Positions 26,261-34,902 of a stretch of DNA of 64,000 nt are shown here, one piece after another. Position numbers and translations under genes: made by a program. This DNA is from Bog-473 sp963777485 (GTDB lineage Bacteria; Actinomycetota; Acidimicrobiia; Acidimicrobiales; RAAP-2). The notes under the pieces were generated by a model. The model did not search any database. It was given only the letters and a program-made list of their open reading frames with translations, and had not been told where the DNA came from. Numbering within the stretch: the stretch's first letter is position 1; every line of letters begins with the position of its first letter. Where the stretch lies: contig CAVZQP010000001.1 in NCBI GenBank assembly GCA_963777485.1, positions 372,001-436,000 on the forward strand, given 5' to 3'.

Positions 26261-27064
26261 ATGGCAAACAAGACTGCAATCGTGACCGGGTGTTCGAGTG
26301 GTATCGGGAGGGCGACCGCCCTGGAGCTGACTGCACGCGGCTATGACGTCGTCGCCACCGCGCGGCGTCCTGAGTCGATCGCGGACCTGGCAGTCGAGCG
26401 TACGTTGACGCTCGACGTCGACTCCGATGAGTCCGTGGCCGCTGCTCAGGACGCAGTCGGTCCCGTCGACATCCTGGTCAACAACGCGGGCTTCGGAATC
26501 GACGGACCGGTAGAAGAAGTCCCGCTCGCCGAGGTCCGCCGGGCCTTCGAGACGAACTTCTTCGGCGCGGCGCGCATGATCCAGGCCTTCGTCCCCGTCA
26601 TGCGAGAGCAGGGCTCGGGCACTGTCGTCAACATCACCTCCGTTGCCGGAATCGTTGGTGGCCCGTTGGCCGGGTTCTATGCCGCAACCAAGTTCGCCCT
26701 CGAGGCGTTGTCAGAATCACTGCACCTCGAGGTCGGCCATTTCGGCGTACGGGTGCTCGTCGTCGAGCCGGGCTCGATTGCGACGCGCTTCGGGGACAAC
26801 ATGGTCGATCTTCGCGGCCGACCAGGTCCGTACGCGGAACTGGCCAAGTTGTGGGAGAGCGCCATGGGTGTTCTTGGCGGCGAGGGGCCGGCGCCGGGAC
26901 CTGAGCTGGTGGCGACCAAGGTTTGCGATGCGCTCGAAGACGAGCAGCATCCACTCCGCCTGCCGGTAGGCGCCGACGCCGAACTGATCGCAGCGAGCCG
27001 CCAGGGTGCAAGTTTCGATGATTTCGAGGCGGCGATGCGGGGAATTCTCCAGCTCGACTGGTAG
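26261..27064 (+). CDS. Short-chain dehydrogenase/reductase
   Basis: A 267-residue classical SDR. The nucleotide-binding TGCSSGIG is at about residues 9-16, the NNAG motif near 76, and the active site comprises Ser in NITSVAG with YAATK near 150. The absence of an acidic residue after the second strand and the presence of TARR suggest NADP(H). The ATG at 26261 follows a 170-bp gap without a clear gene. It ends 162 bp before the convergent bsaP gene. The substrate is unknown. Confidence 0.9.
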   Translation: MANKTAIVTGCSSGIGRATALELTARGYDVVATARRPESIADLAVERTLTLDVDSDESVAAAQDAVGPVDILVNNAGFGIDGPVEEVPLAEVRRAFETNFFGAARMIQAFVPVMREQGSGTVVNITSVAGIVGGPLAGFYAATKFALEALSESLHLEVGHFGVRVLVVEPGSIATRFGDNMVDLRGRPGPYAELAKLWESAMGVLGGEGPAPGPELVATKVCDALEDEQHPLRLPVGADAELIAASRQGASFDDFEAAMRGILQLDW

Positions 27065-27226
27065 CCCGCCACTCTGAGGATCCGCAGAATTCGTGAAGCT
27101 GCTGCTTCGTCGGGGCCGGATGTGTGCCGCAGATGACCGGGCCGGCTGACACTCTGCACACCCGAGTCGAAGGGCCGTCGCGTCAGACGAATCATTGGGA
27201 AAATCGGCCTCGCAACCGCACGTGTC

Positions 27227-27412
27227 TTAGCTGGTGTCGGAGCGCAATTCGCCGTGGTCGCGGCAGCGAGCCAGCCATCCGGTGGGGATGACCATGACCG
27301 TCATGCGACGGCCGCACTCGGAGCAGAATCGAGGAGGATCGAGCTCGCGCCCGCAGCCGGGGCACTCGGCGACCGGTTTGCCGCAGCCGGTGCAATTGGC
27401 GGCCACGGGCAT
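27227..27412 (-). CDS. bsaP: Biotin synthase auxiliary protein (BsaP-like)
   Basis: A 61-residue Cys-rich protein immediately downstream of bioB. Three CxxC pairs are visible (CTGCG, CPGCG, CSECG), then RMTVMVIPTGWLARCRDHG, the conserved C-terminal block of mycobacterial BsaP (Rv1590-like). In mycobacteria BsaP is required for BioB activity and binds a metal or Fe-S cluster through its cysteines; the same role is likely here. The start ATG 27412 is 26 bp past the bioB stop with no strong ribosome site, so coupling to bioB translation is plausible. The extra N-terminal CxxC pairs beyond the core motif are notable. Confidence 0.8.
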   Translation of the reverse strand: MPVAANCTGCGKPVAECPGCGRELDPPRFCSECGRRMTVMVIPTGWLARCRDHGELRSDTS

Positions 27413-27438
27413 GCGGGGTGCGGGTTTTCGTGATGGGC

Positions 27439-28542
27439 TCAGATGGCGGCGCTGAGGGCGCCGATGGGCATGCGGAGATCCTCGAGCATCTGGAGGTCCT
27501 CGTCGGCGGAGCGGCCGAGCGTCGTCAGGTAGTTGCCGACGATCAGCGCGTTGATCCCCGCGGTCATGCCGATGGCCTGCAGGTCGCGCAGCGTGACTTC
27601 GCGGCCGCCGGCATAGCGGAGGATGACCGAGGGGAGCGCGAGGCGGAACAGCGCGATCCAGCGGACCGCTTCCCACGCGCCGAGGATCGGGCGGTCGCCG
27701 AGGGGCGTGCCGGGGCGCGGGTTGAGGAAGTTGAGGGGTACCTCGGTCGGCTCGAGCTCCTGCAACTGGGTCAGTAGCTCGACGCGTTGCGCGTCGGTCT
27801 CGCCCATATTGAGCAGCGCGCCGCAGCACAGCTCCATCCCGTGCGATTTCACCAGGCGGCACGTATCGGCGCGCTCGTCCCAGGTGTGGGTTGTGACGAT
27901 TGACGGGAAGTAGGAGCGCGACGTCTCCACGTTGTGGTTGTAGCGGTGCACGCCACCGTCGGCCAGGCGGCGGGCCTGGTCCTCGGTCAGGATGCCGGCG
28001 CTGACGGCGACGTTGAGGCCCGTCTCGACGTTGATGAGGGGGACGAGGTCGAGGATGCGCTGGAGCGTGCGCTCGTCAGGGCCACGGACGGCGAGCACGA
28101 TGCAGAATTCCGACGCGCCGAGCGCCGCGGTTTCGCGGGCGGCGGCGAGCACCTCGTCACGGTCGAGGAACGGTGTCGCCTTGACCGGGGTGTCGAAGCG
28201 CGAGGACTGGGAGCAGAAGTGGCAGTCCTCGGGACAGCCGCCGGTCTTGGCCGAGAGGATCCCTTCGACCTCGACCTCGGGGCCGCACCAGGCGAGGCGG
28301 ACCTGGTGGGCGACGGCGGCGAGGTTCATGACGGCGCCGTCGGGCAGGGCGGCGAGCGCGGCGAGTTCGTCACCGGTCAGGAGACGGCGCTCATCGAGGA
28401 GGGCCTTCTCGGCTCCGGCGATCACAGCCCTGTCCGCCGCGCTCAGGGCGACTTGGGGCGGAGGCGGTGGGCTGACGGAGGGCTCGTGCGCGGGCGCGTG
28501 GGAGGACGCGGCGGAACGGAAGGCGACGGGCGTGGTGGTCAC
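27439..28542 (-). CDS. bioB: Biotin synthase (BioB), radical SAM
   Basis: A roughly 367-residue enzyme inserting sulfur into dethiobiotin. The radical-SAM cluster motif is GGCPEDCHFCSQS (CxxxCxxC), followed by YNHNVETSRSYFPSI, CCGALLNMGET (auxiliary-cluster region), LNFLNPRPGTPLG and GYxTTxGR-like NYLTTLGR. The GTG at 28542 is chosen because sequence upstream is low-complexity and unlike the family; an in-frame start at 28614 is possible. The first 45 residues are a Ser/Pro/Ala-rich tail absent from most BioB proteins. It is followed by bsaP and is divergent from the acyl-CoA dehydrogenase at 28617. Confidence 0.95.
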   Translation of the reverse strand: MTTTPVAFRSAASSHAPAHEPSVSPPPPPQVALSAADRAVIAGAEKALLDERRLLTGDELAALAALPDGAVMNLAAVAHQVRLAWCGPEVEVEGILSAKTGGCPEDCHFCSQSSRFDTPVKATPFLDRDEVLAAARETAALGASEFCIVLAVRGPDERTLQRILDLVPLINVETGLNVAVSAGILTEDQARRLADGGVHRYNHNVETSRSYFPSIVTTHTWDERADTCRLVKSHGMELCCGALLNMGETDAQRVELLTQLQELEPTEVPLNFLNPRPGTPLGDRPILGAWEAVRWIALFRLALPSVILRYAGGREVTLRDLQAIGMTAGINALIVGNYLTTLGRSADEDLQMLEDLRMPIGALSAAI

Positions 28543-28616
28543 AGCGCCCACGGTAGTGGCAGGGTGGGGACCCCCGACAGACGAGCCCGTGTGGTCGGAG
28601 GGGAGAAGGAGCACCG

Positions 28617-29918
28617 ATGGCCTGGGATTTCTCGACCGAGCCCGATTTCGAGGAGAAGCTCGCGTGGATGCGCGAGTTCGTGCGCGAGGAGGTCTTCCCG
28701 CTCGAGACGTTGGACCTCACGTACGAGCAGGTGCGCGAGGTGATCCGTCCGCTGCAGGAGCGGGTGAAGGCCGAGGGGTTGTGGGCGGCGCACCTGCCGC
28801 CGGCTCTCGGGGGCATGGGCTTCGGGCAGGTGCGGCTGGGGCTGATGCACGAGATCTTGGGGCAGTCGTCGCTGGCGCCGGTGGTGTTCGGCAACAACGC
28901 ACCCGACTCGGGGAATGCGGAGTTGCTCGCCGTGGGTATCGAGGAGACAGGCGACGAGGAGATGCGGTCGAAGTGGTTGCAGCCGCTCTTGGACGGGGAA
29001 CTTCGGTCGGCCTTCTCGATGACCGAGCCGAACACGGCCGGGTCGGACCCTACGTTGTTGACGACGTCCGCGGTGCGCGACGGTGACGAATGGGTCATCA
29101 ACGGTCACAAGTGGTTCACGTCGAACGGGTCGGTGGCGGACTTCCTCATCGTGATGGCGGTGACGAACCCCGACGTGCACCCGTATCAAGGTTCGTCGAT
29201 GATCATCGTGCCGGTGGCGACACCGGGGGTGGACATCGTCCGGGACGTGGCGACGATGGAGGACCCCGAGACGCCCTTCGGGCGCTTCGGCAACCACGCC
29301 GAGATCCGCTACGTCGACGTGCGGGTCCCGGCAGGCAACTTGATCGGGCGGGAGGGCTCGGGGTTCGCGTTGGCGCAGAAGCGGCTCGGGCCGGGGCGGA
29401 TCCACCACTGCATGCGCTGGCTCGGGCAGTCGCGGCGTGCCTTCGACATGTTGTGCGAACGCTCGGTGTCCCGCTACACACACGGGTCGACGCTGGCCGA
29501 GAAGCAGACGATCCAGAACTGGATCGCCGACTCGATGGCCGAGATGCAGGCGGCGCGTCTGATGACGCTGCAGGCGGCGTGGAAGATGGACCAGGAGGGG
29601 GCGCCGGCGGCGCGGGTCGAGATCGCCATGATCAAGTACTTCGGGGCGAAGGTGCTCTACGACGTGATCGACCGGGCGATCCAGGTGCACGGGTCGCTCG
29701 GGTTCTCGTGCGACCTGCCGCTCGAGCACATGTACCGGGCGGCGCGGGCGGCCCGGATCTACGACGGGCCCGACGAGGTGCACCGCCAGACGGTGGCGCG
29801 CCAGGTCCTGAAGGGGTACGCGCCACGGGAGGTGCCGAGCGAGCACATCCCGACGCGGCGGGCTGAAGCGCAGCGGCGGTTCGCCGGGCTGTTGGAGTCG
29901 TTGACGGTGGACGCGTAA
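28617..29918 (+). CDS. Acyl-CoA dehydrogenase, ACAD10/11-like
   Basis: A 433-residue flavoprotein, longer than the FadE at 19648. Motifs: FSMTEPNTAGSDPTLL (FAD/substrate loop), VINGHKWFTSNGSVADFLI, a long helical region with MRWLGQSRRAFDMLCERS, and the C-terminal QVHGSLGFSCDLPLEHMYR...IYDGPDEVHRQTVAR. That last block is typical of the ACAD10/ACAD11 group, which handles branched or 4-hydroxy acyl-CoAs in other organisms. The strong GGAGGGGAGAAGGAG upstream supports ATG 28617. Confidence 0.9.
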   Translation: MAWDFSTEPDFEEKLAWMREFVREEVFPLETLDLTYEQVREVIRPLQERVKAEGLWAAHLPPALGGMGFGQVRLGLMHEILGQSSLAPVVFGNNAPDSGNAELLAVGIEETGDEEMRSKWLQPLLDGELRSAFSMTEPNTAGSDPTLLTTSAVRDGDEWVINGHKWFTSNGSVADFLIVMAVTNPDVHPYQGSSMIIVPVATPGVDIVRDVATMEDPETPFGRFGNHAEIRYVDVRVPAGNLIGREGSGFALAQKRLGPGRIHHCMRWLGQSRRAFDMLCERSVSRYTHGSTLAEKQTIQNWIADSMAEMQAARLMTLQAAWKMDQEGAPAARVEIAMIKYFGAKVLYDVIDRAIQVHGSLGFSCDLPLEHMYRAARAARIYDGPDEVHRQTVARQVLKGYAPREVPSEHIPTRRAEAQRRFAGLLESLTVDA

Positions 29919-30047
29919 GGCGGCGCAATCGCGCGCAACGGCTGAGCGCTCAACCTTCTCAGCCTGCACAGAGGGGACAGGCGTATGTTGGCCACGCCAG
30001 CTCATTTGAGGCGATGCCGGCCGTGCTGCCGGAGAAGGAGGCACCCA

Positions 30048-30344
30048 ATGGCGGAAGCGATCATCCTCGAGTTCACGAGTCCCGACGTAACTGCTCTCTA
30101 CAACGCCGTGAATGGCATCCTCGGGGTCGACCCGAAGACGGGCAAGGGTGATTGGCCCGCCGGGATCCTCAGTCACGCCGCGGGTATCCAGGGCGACGCC
30201 ATGGTCGTCTTCGAGGTCTGGGAGTCGAAGGCGCAGCAAGAGGACTTCATGAACTCCCGTCTGGGTCCCGCGCTCGGACAGGCGGGCGCGCCCGAGCCGA
30301 ACCGGGTCGAATGGTTCTCGGTGATCGGGCAGAAGGCCACCTGA
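30048..30344 (+). CDS. Small alpha-beta barrel protein, ABM-like
   Basis: A 98-residue protein of dimeric alpha-beta barrel type: an opening strand AEAIILEFTS, then helix, GDAMVVFEVWESKAQQEDF and a closing VEWFSVIG strand. VWESxxxxxxFMxxRLGPAL is the pattern of ABM-like family members whose function is unknown. ATG 30048 is fixed by an excellent GGAGAAGGAGG site seven bases upstream. It follows the acyl-CoA dehydrogenase by 130 bp. Confidence 0.7.
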   Translation: MAEAIILEFTSPDVTALYNAVNGILGVDPKTGKGDWPAGILSHAAGIQGDAMVVFEVWESKAQQEDFMNSRLGPALGQAGAPEPNRVEWFSVIGQKAT

Positions 30345-30393
30345 GGCCGACCGCCACGAGGATTCCGACTCGGGAGCCCCGTTCGGAAGAGTC

Positions 30394-30765
30394 CTACTCG
30401 GGAGCGAGGCAGACCGCCTCGACGTTGTTGTCGTCGGGGTCACGGACGAACCCGCCGTAATAGGTGGAGTCGTACTCGGGCCAGACCTTGGGCTCGTGCA
30501 GCACCTCGGCGCCCGTGGCGCGGGCGGCCTCGACGAACGCCCGTACGGCGGCGCGGTCGGGCGCCCAGAAGGCGATGTGCGTCTCGCGGAAACCGTCGCC
30601 GGTCTGTTGGCGCCCGATCCAGAACGTGGCCGCGGGCGGGACGCCGTAGCCGATGGCGTCGCCGTCCTCCATGACGCGGGTCCCGCCGAGCGGAGCGAGG
30701 ACCGTGTCGTAGAACGCGGTGCTGCGGTCGAAGTCGGCACACTGGATGGAGACGTGGGCGAGCAT
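30394..30765 (-). CDS. VOC-superfamily (glyoxalase-like) protein
   Basis: A 123-residue single-module vicinal-oxygen-chelate protein. It opens with MLAHVSIQCADFDRSTAFYD, has THIAFWAPDRAAVRAF at the module midpoint, and closes with GGFVRDPDDNNVEAVC, the classical metal-ligand strand (Glu). Putative metal ligands are His4, His64 and the final Glu. The substrate is unknown. The N-terminus is set by the family motif. It converges on the ABM-like gene. Confidence 0.85.
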   Translation of the reverse strand: MLAHVSIQCADFDRSTAFYDTVLAPLGGTRVMEDGDAIGYGVPPAATFWIGRQQTGDGFRETHIAFWAPDRAAVRAFVEAARATGAEVLHEPKVWPEYDSTYYGGFVRDPDDNNVEAVCLAPE

Positions 30766-30831
30766 GACCTGAGTCTGCCAGCACGCCCGGTTCCGGCGGG
30801 CCGCTGCGCTCGTCGGCGTAATGTCTTGTTC

Positions 30832-31482
30832 GTGCTCGTGTCCACGGATTGGGCGACCATCGCGTCGTTCGCCACGGCGTTCGGGACACTCGTCCTGGCC
30901 ATCGCCACGTTCGCGTCCATCCGCTCGGCCAACCGCTCGGCCCGGGTGGCCGAAGAGGCGTTCCGGGTCAATCTCCGGCCCGTGCTGGTGACGTCGCGGC
31001 TGGACGACCCGGTCCAGAAGATCCGTTGGATGGACAACCACTGGGCGCGGCTCGATGGCGCCCAGGGCATCGTGCAGCTCATCGACGGCAACATCTATCT
31101 GGCGATTTCGCTGCGCAATGCCGGGTCAGGGCTGGCGGTCGCGGTCGGGTGGGCCGTCGTGCCCCATGTCGCCAATGCCGACACGCCACACCTGCAGCCC
31201 GACCAGTTCCGGCGCCAGACGCGGGACCTCTACATCGCCCCGAACGACATCGGCTTCTGGCAGGCCGCGATTCGGGAGCCCGAAGACCCGGACTACACGG
31301 CCTTGCGCAAGGACATCGAGGAAGCAGAGCCGTTCACCGTTGAACTGCTCTACGGCGATCACGAGGGCGGTCAGCGCACCATCACGCGCTTTGGGATGAT
31401 CCCGTACCAGACCGACGAGGCGTGTATGTGGTACCCGAACGTCGCACTGCACTGGAACCTGGAGCGGCCCGACCCGCGCTGA
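30832..31482 (+). CDS. Hypothetical protein with one N-terminal membrane segment
   Basis: About 216 residues from GTG 30832 (a second GTG two codons later is possible). The first 30 residues form one transmembrane helix (WATIASFATAFGTLVLAIATF), followed by a basic, helical linker (RSANRSARVAEEAFR) and a strand-rich soluble domain of about 170 residues with no recognised motif. Proteins with this layout, an N-terminal helix then VNLRPVL and LRNAGSGLAV, are common in actinobacteria and uncharacterised. The soluble domain is probably cytoplasmic, judged from the basic linker. The stop is 5 bp from the convergent TetR gene. Confidence 0.7.
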   Translation: MLVSTDWATIASFATAFGTLVLAIATFASIRSANRSARVAEEAFRVNLRPVLVTSRLDDPVQKIRWMDNHWARLDGAQGIVQLIDGNIYLAISLRNAGSGLAVAVGWAVVPHVANADTPHLQPDQFRRQTRDLYIAPNDIGFWQAAIREPEDPDYTALRKDIEEAEPFTVELLYGDHEGGQRTITRFGMIPYQTDEACMWYPNVALHWNLERPDPR

Positions 31483-31487
31483 GCTGA

Positions 31488-32126
31488 CTAACCGTCCGGT
31501 GATCGCATGGCCCGGCTGTGCTGCATTGCGTCCGGGCTGAGCCCGTCCAACATGGTCGAGCAGACTCGGTCGAATCCGGCCTGCTGGTCCTCGACGAAGC
31601 CGATGCCCATCAGCTCGAGCGACACCCAGCCGTGGATGCTGGACCAGATCAGTTGGGCTGTCTCGGTGGGCTCGCCGTCTGCGATCACCCCCGCGCCCAT
31701 CGCCCGCTCCACGGCCGTCACCAGGTTGGCGAACGCGGCGCCCGCGACCTCGAGCGCGTGGTCGCTGGGCTCGAACCCCGGCACGGTCCGCAGGAACATC
31801 AGCTGGTACACCATCGGGTGCTCCAGCGCGAGAGCGCGGTAGCGGCGCCCTCCTTCGCGCAACGCTTCGTAGGGGTCCTGCACGTCGGCCACCGCCTGGA
31901 GGGCTTCGGACAGGCGCTCGAAGCCCTGGATGAACAGGGCCTCGATGATGCCGGACTTCGACTCGAAGTGGTTGTAGACGCCCATGGGCGCGACCCCGGC
32001 CGCGGCGGCGATGCGCCGGACCGACAGGGCGTCGGGGCCCTCGGTCTCGAGGATCTCGCCGGCCGCGTCGAGCAGAGCAGCCTCCATCCCGGCGCTGGGG
32101 GTCCTGGTCCGGGGCTTTTTTGTCAC
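31488..32126 (-). CDS. TetR-family transcriptional regulator
   Basis: A 212-residue repressor. The N-terminal helix-turn-helix reads LSVRRIAAAAGVAPMGVYNHFESKSGI at about residues 35-60, and the C-terminal ligand domain is helical with GWVSLELMGIGFV. GTG start. It is divergent from an MFS exporter, with a 34-bp palindrome in the 76-bp gap, the usual layout for a repressor that controls itself and a drug or metabolite exporter. Confidence 0.9.
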   Translation of the reverse strand: MTKKPRTRTPSAGMEAALLDAAGEILETEGPDALSVRRIAAAAGVAPMGVYNHFESKSGIIEALFIQGFERLSEALQAVADVQDPYEALREGGRRYRALALEHPMVYQLMFLRTVPGFEPSDHALEVAGAAFANLVTAVERAMGAGVIADGEPTETAQLIWSSIHGWVSLELMGIGFVEDQQAGFDRVCSTMLDGLSPDAMQHSRAMRSPDG

Positions 32127-32142
32127 ATCGGTACCTTACTGA

Positions 32143-32176
32143 AGAACATCGTGCTATAACAATAGCACAGTGTTCT
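32143..32176. promoter_or_regulatory. Likely TetR operator between divergent repressor and exporter genes
   Basis: Two 15-bp arms, AGAACATCGTGCTAT and ATAGCACAGTGTTCT, match at 13 of 15 inverted positions around a 4-bp AACA centre. It is the only strong inverted repeat in the gap and lies 17 bp from the repressor start and 27 bp from the exporter start. The size and placement fit TetR-dimer binding. Confidence 0.75.
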
Positions 32177-32202
32177 ACAACAGGCGTTCGGAAGGAGCCG
32201 AG

Positions 32203-33852
32203 ATGGGCGGAACGACACTCGAGACGACGACGGGCCGGTCCGGGACGGTGGGGGCGCCCGCCGCCGACCCCAGCGAGCGACGCTGGCTGATCCTGCCGGT
32301 CCTGTGCCTGAGCGTGTTCCTGGTCGTGGTCGACAACACGATCGTCAACGTCGCGCTCCCGACGCTCAACGCCCATCTCGGCGCCTCGATCACCTCGCTG
32401 CAGTGGATCGTGGACGCCTACAGCCTCGCCTTCGCGGGGCTGCTGCTGGCCGGCGGCGGCATCGGGGACCGCCTCGGCCGCAAGGGGACGATGCAGATCG
32501 GGCTCGTCTTCTTCGGTGTGTTCTCGGCGGCTGCGGCCGCGTCGCACTCGACCGGCATGTTGATCACGACCCGGGCGCTCATGGGCGTGGCGGCGGCCTT
32601 CATCTTCCCGGCCAGCCTCGCCATCCTCACGAGCGTCTTTCCCGACCCCTCGGAACGGCAGAAGGCGCTCGGCATCTGGGGCGCGACGTCGGGCATCGCG
32701 GTTGCGTTCGGCCCGATCGTCGGCGGCGCGCTGCTCGAGCACTTCTGGTACGGCTCGATCTTCCTGGTGAACCTGCCCATCGTCGCGATCACCCTGCTCG
32801 CCGGACAGTTCCTCATCCCGCGGCTGCCGCGGGTGCGCCTGCACCGTTTCGACGTGCGCGGTGTCGTGCTGTCGACCGCGGGCGTGACATCGCTCGTGCT
32901 CGCCATCATCGAGGGCCCGCAGTGGGGCTGGACGGCCACCGGGACGCTGGCGTGCTTCGCCGCCGCCGCCGTGCTCCTCACCGTGTTCACGGTGGTGGAG
33001 CTCCACACCGAAGGACCGCTCCTCGACGTGCGCGTCTTCCGTATCCCGCGTTTCACCGGTGGCGCGGTCTCCATCTCGGTGGCGTTCTTCAGCCTCTTCG
33101 GGTTCATCTTCCTGATCACTCAGTACTTCCAGTTCGTGAAGGGGTACTCGACGTTGTCGGCCGGCGTGCACACGTTGCCGTTCGCCGTCGTGGCGGCGGT
33201 CTTCACACCCCTGGCCGCGGTGGTCGCGCTGCGGATCGGATCGCGCGTCGTGGTGTCGGCTGGGCTCCTCCTCATGGGCGGCGGCCTGGTGGTCGCGGCG
33301 TTCAACTCGCAGGCGAACACGGTCTACTGGGGTCCCATCGTGCTGGCCATGGTGCTGCTGGCCCTCGGTCTGTCGTCCATCACGGCCCCGACCGCCGAAG
33401 CGGTCATGGGGTCGGTCCCCGACGAGCAGCGGGGCGCGGCCGCGGGCGTGAACAACACGACGCGGGAGCTGGGTGGCACGCTGGGCGTGGCGGTCTTCGG
33501 TTCGCTCTTCGCCTCGTCCTACGCGCCGAAGATCATCAGCGCCTTCCGGCCGCTGCCGATACCGGCAGGACCGAAGACCGAGTCCCACCAGTCCGTGGCG
33601 GCTGCGCTGGCGGTGATCCACCACGCACCCCATGCTGTGCGGCCGGCGCTCGAGACTGTCGTGTTCCACGCCTTCCACAGCGGGCTCGAGGTCGCCTGCC
33701 TCGCCGGCGCCGTGGTGGCGTTGCTGGGTGCGGCTGCCGCCTTCACGCTCCTGCCGGGGCGTGAGCGCAAGGCCGTGGCCGCGTCGGCGGCGGAGCCTGT
33801 CGGGCCCGGCGCCTCTGACGCATGCCGCGACGGGGCGCTGGTGCCGGCCTAG
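32203..33852 (+). CDS. MFS exporter, DHA2 (EmrB/QacA) family, 14-TM type
   Basis: A 549-residue membrane protein. After a hydrophilic 25-residue N-terminus come hydrophobic segments in the 14-helix DHA2 pattern. Motifs: VVDNTIVNVALP in TM1, LQWIVDAYSLAFAGLLL, and motif A GGIGDRLGRKG between TM2 and TM3, with ATSGIAVAFGPIVGGALL as motif C in TM5. This is a proton-driven drug or metabolite efflux pump. ATG 32203 is chosen for its GGAAGGAG site and the expected length. It is controlled most likely by the divergent TetR gene. Confidence 0.95.
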   Translation: MGGTTLETTTGRSGTVGAPAADPSERRWLILPVLCLSVFLVVVDNTIVNVALPTLNAHLGASITSLQWIVDAYSLAFAGLLLAGGGIGDRLGRKGTMQIGLVFFGVFSAAAAASHSTGMLITTRALMGVAAAFIFPASLAILTSVFPDPSERQKALGIWGATSGIAVAFGPIVGGALLEHFWYGSIFLVNLPIVAITLLAGQFLIPRLPRVRLHRFDVRGVVLSTAGVTSLVLAIIEGPQWGWTATGTLACFAAAAVLLTVFTVVELHTEGPLLDVRVFRIPRFTGGAVSISVAFFSLFGFIFLITQYFQFVKGYSTLSAGVHTLPFAVVAAVFTPLAAVVALRIGSRVVVSAGLLLMGGGLVVAAFNSQANTVYWGPIVLAMVLLALGLSSITAPTAEAVMGSVPDEQRGAAAGVNNTTRELGGTLGVAVFGSLFASSYAPKIISAFRPLPIPAGPKTESHQSVAAALAVIHHAPHAVRPALETVVFHAFHSGLEVACLAGAVVALLGAAAAFTLLPGRERKAVAASAAEPVGPGASDACRDGALVPA

Positions 33853-34254
33853 ACGACCAATCCCTCCCCCGACCAATGGGGGATCGGCAAGCCCTCCGGG
33901 ACGTCGTCCTCCGAGTCGTAATACCGAGCCATCGGAGGGCCTAGACGAGATCCTGCTCGGTTCGCACGAACCGAGCACACCGCTCTGCGCACGCCTGAGG
34001 AATGAACAGGACGTCTTGTTCAAACGGCGAGACTCGAGCAATTTCCCACGTATGTTTTTCGAAGGTCCGGGGCCACACCCACGCTCGTCGCCGACCTTCC
34101 CAGGTGTCGCATGGGTCCTCGTCCCAACAATGCCGGGACCGTCACCAGATTGCGGCGACCGGGCTCCGTCTCAGGGCGCGGCCCCGCTGAGATCCAATGC
34201 GTCTCTTCTGTGGCTGGGATCTGTGGCGCGCAGCGCCGGGTACGTTCTGGCTCC
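33853..34254. other. Gene-free interval with several inverted repeats
   Basis: No convincing reading frame is present in 402 bp between the exporter stop and the Mug glycosylase start. Hairpins seen: TCCCCC/GGGGGA at 33865-33883, an 8-bp stem 33891-33898 with 33933-33940, and a perfect 11-bp stem at 33954-33977. The first two may terminate the exporter transcript. From 33980 to 34254 nothing is recognised. Confidence 0.5.
33954..33977. repeat. 24-bp near-perfect palindrome (11-bp arms, 2-bp centre)
   Basis: TGCTCGGTTCG, then CA, then CGAACCGAGCA. Each arm is the exact reverse complement of the other. It could be a terminator stem, a regulator site or a nuclease target; it has no U-run. Confidence 0.6.
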
Positions 34255-34767
34255 ATGGAGGAGACGGTCGCCGACCTGGTGGGTCCCGATCTGCGCGTCC
34301 TGTTCTGCGGGATCAACCCCGGGACGCTCTCGGGTGACCTCGGCCAGCATTTCGCCCGGCCGGGGAACCGGTTCTGGAAGCTGCTCCACGCCGGCGGGTT
34401 CACCGAGTCGGTCCTCTTGCCTTCGGAGCAACACATGCTCCCTTCGCTCGGCATCGGCATCACGAACCTGGTGGGACGGGTGACGGCCGCGGCGAGCGAG
34501 CTCAGCGTCTCCGAACTGCGAGAAGGCGCGACACGGCTCGCGTCGAAGGTGGAGTGGTTGCGGCCCCGCTGCGTGGCGGTGCTGGGGCTGCAGGCCTACA
34601 GGACAGCCTTCCGCCGCCCCGAGGCAGCAATCGGTCCCCAGGCCGAACTCCTGGCCAGAGCACGTCTGTGGCTCCTGCCCAACCCGAGCGGACTCCAGGC
34701 CCGGTACCAATTGCCCGAAATGAACGAGATGTTCAAAGCGCTCCACGTCGCCACCGAGGTGGCGTGA
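34255..34767 (+). CDS. mug: G/U mismatch-specific DNA glycosylase, Mug/TDG family
   Basis: A 170-residue base-excision repair enzyme that removes uracil or damaged bases opposite G. The catalytic motif is FCGINPG at about residues 17-23, followed by HFARPGNRFWKLLHAGGFT and GIGITNLVGR, and the second motif is LPNPSGLQ. These match the Mug fold; Ser in NPSG is usual. ATG 34255 is fixed by the family start a few residues before the motif. The gene appears monocistronic. Confidence 0.9.
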   Translation: MEETVADLVGPDLRVLFCGINPGTLSGDLGQHFARPGNRFWKLLHAGGFTESVLLPSEQHMLPSLGIGITNLVGRVTAAASELSVSELREGATRLASKVEWLRPRCVAVLGLQAYRTAFRRPEAAIGPQAELLARARLWLLPNPSGLQARYQLPEMNEMFKALHVATEVA

Positions 34768-34902
34768 CCGCAATCTGGATCAGGACGTCACCAGGCGAGC
34801 TCGACGTCACCCTCCTGGAAGGCGCCCGACCTCCGGCTGTGCCGGCGTGACCAGCTTCTGGGGGGACTCATTTCGCGGCGCGACCGTGCCGATGTAGAGC
34901 GT

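Noticed and set aside
28539..31094. 851-residue antisense frame across the acyl-CoA dehydrogenase
   Set aside because: Same reasoning: no conserved motif and opposite to a clear gene.
33950..33980. GGTTCG hairpin considered as a tRNA or attachment-site fragment
   Set aside because: The perfect 11-bp symmetric stem is not tRNA-like and no integrase gene is nearby.
31126..34041. 971-residue antisense frame across the TetR and MFS genes
   Set aside because: Overlaps two well-identified genes and has shadow-type composition.
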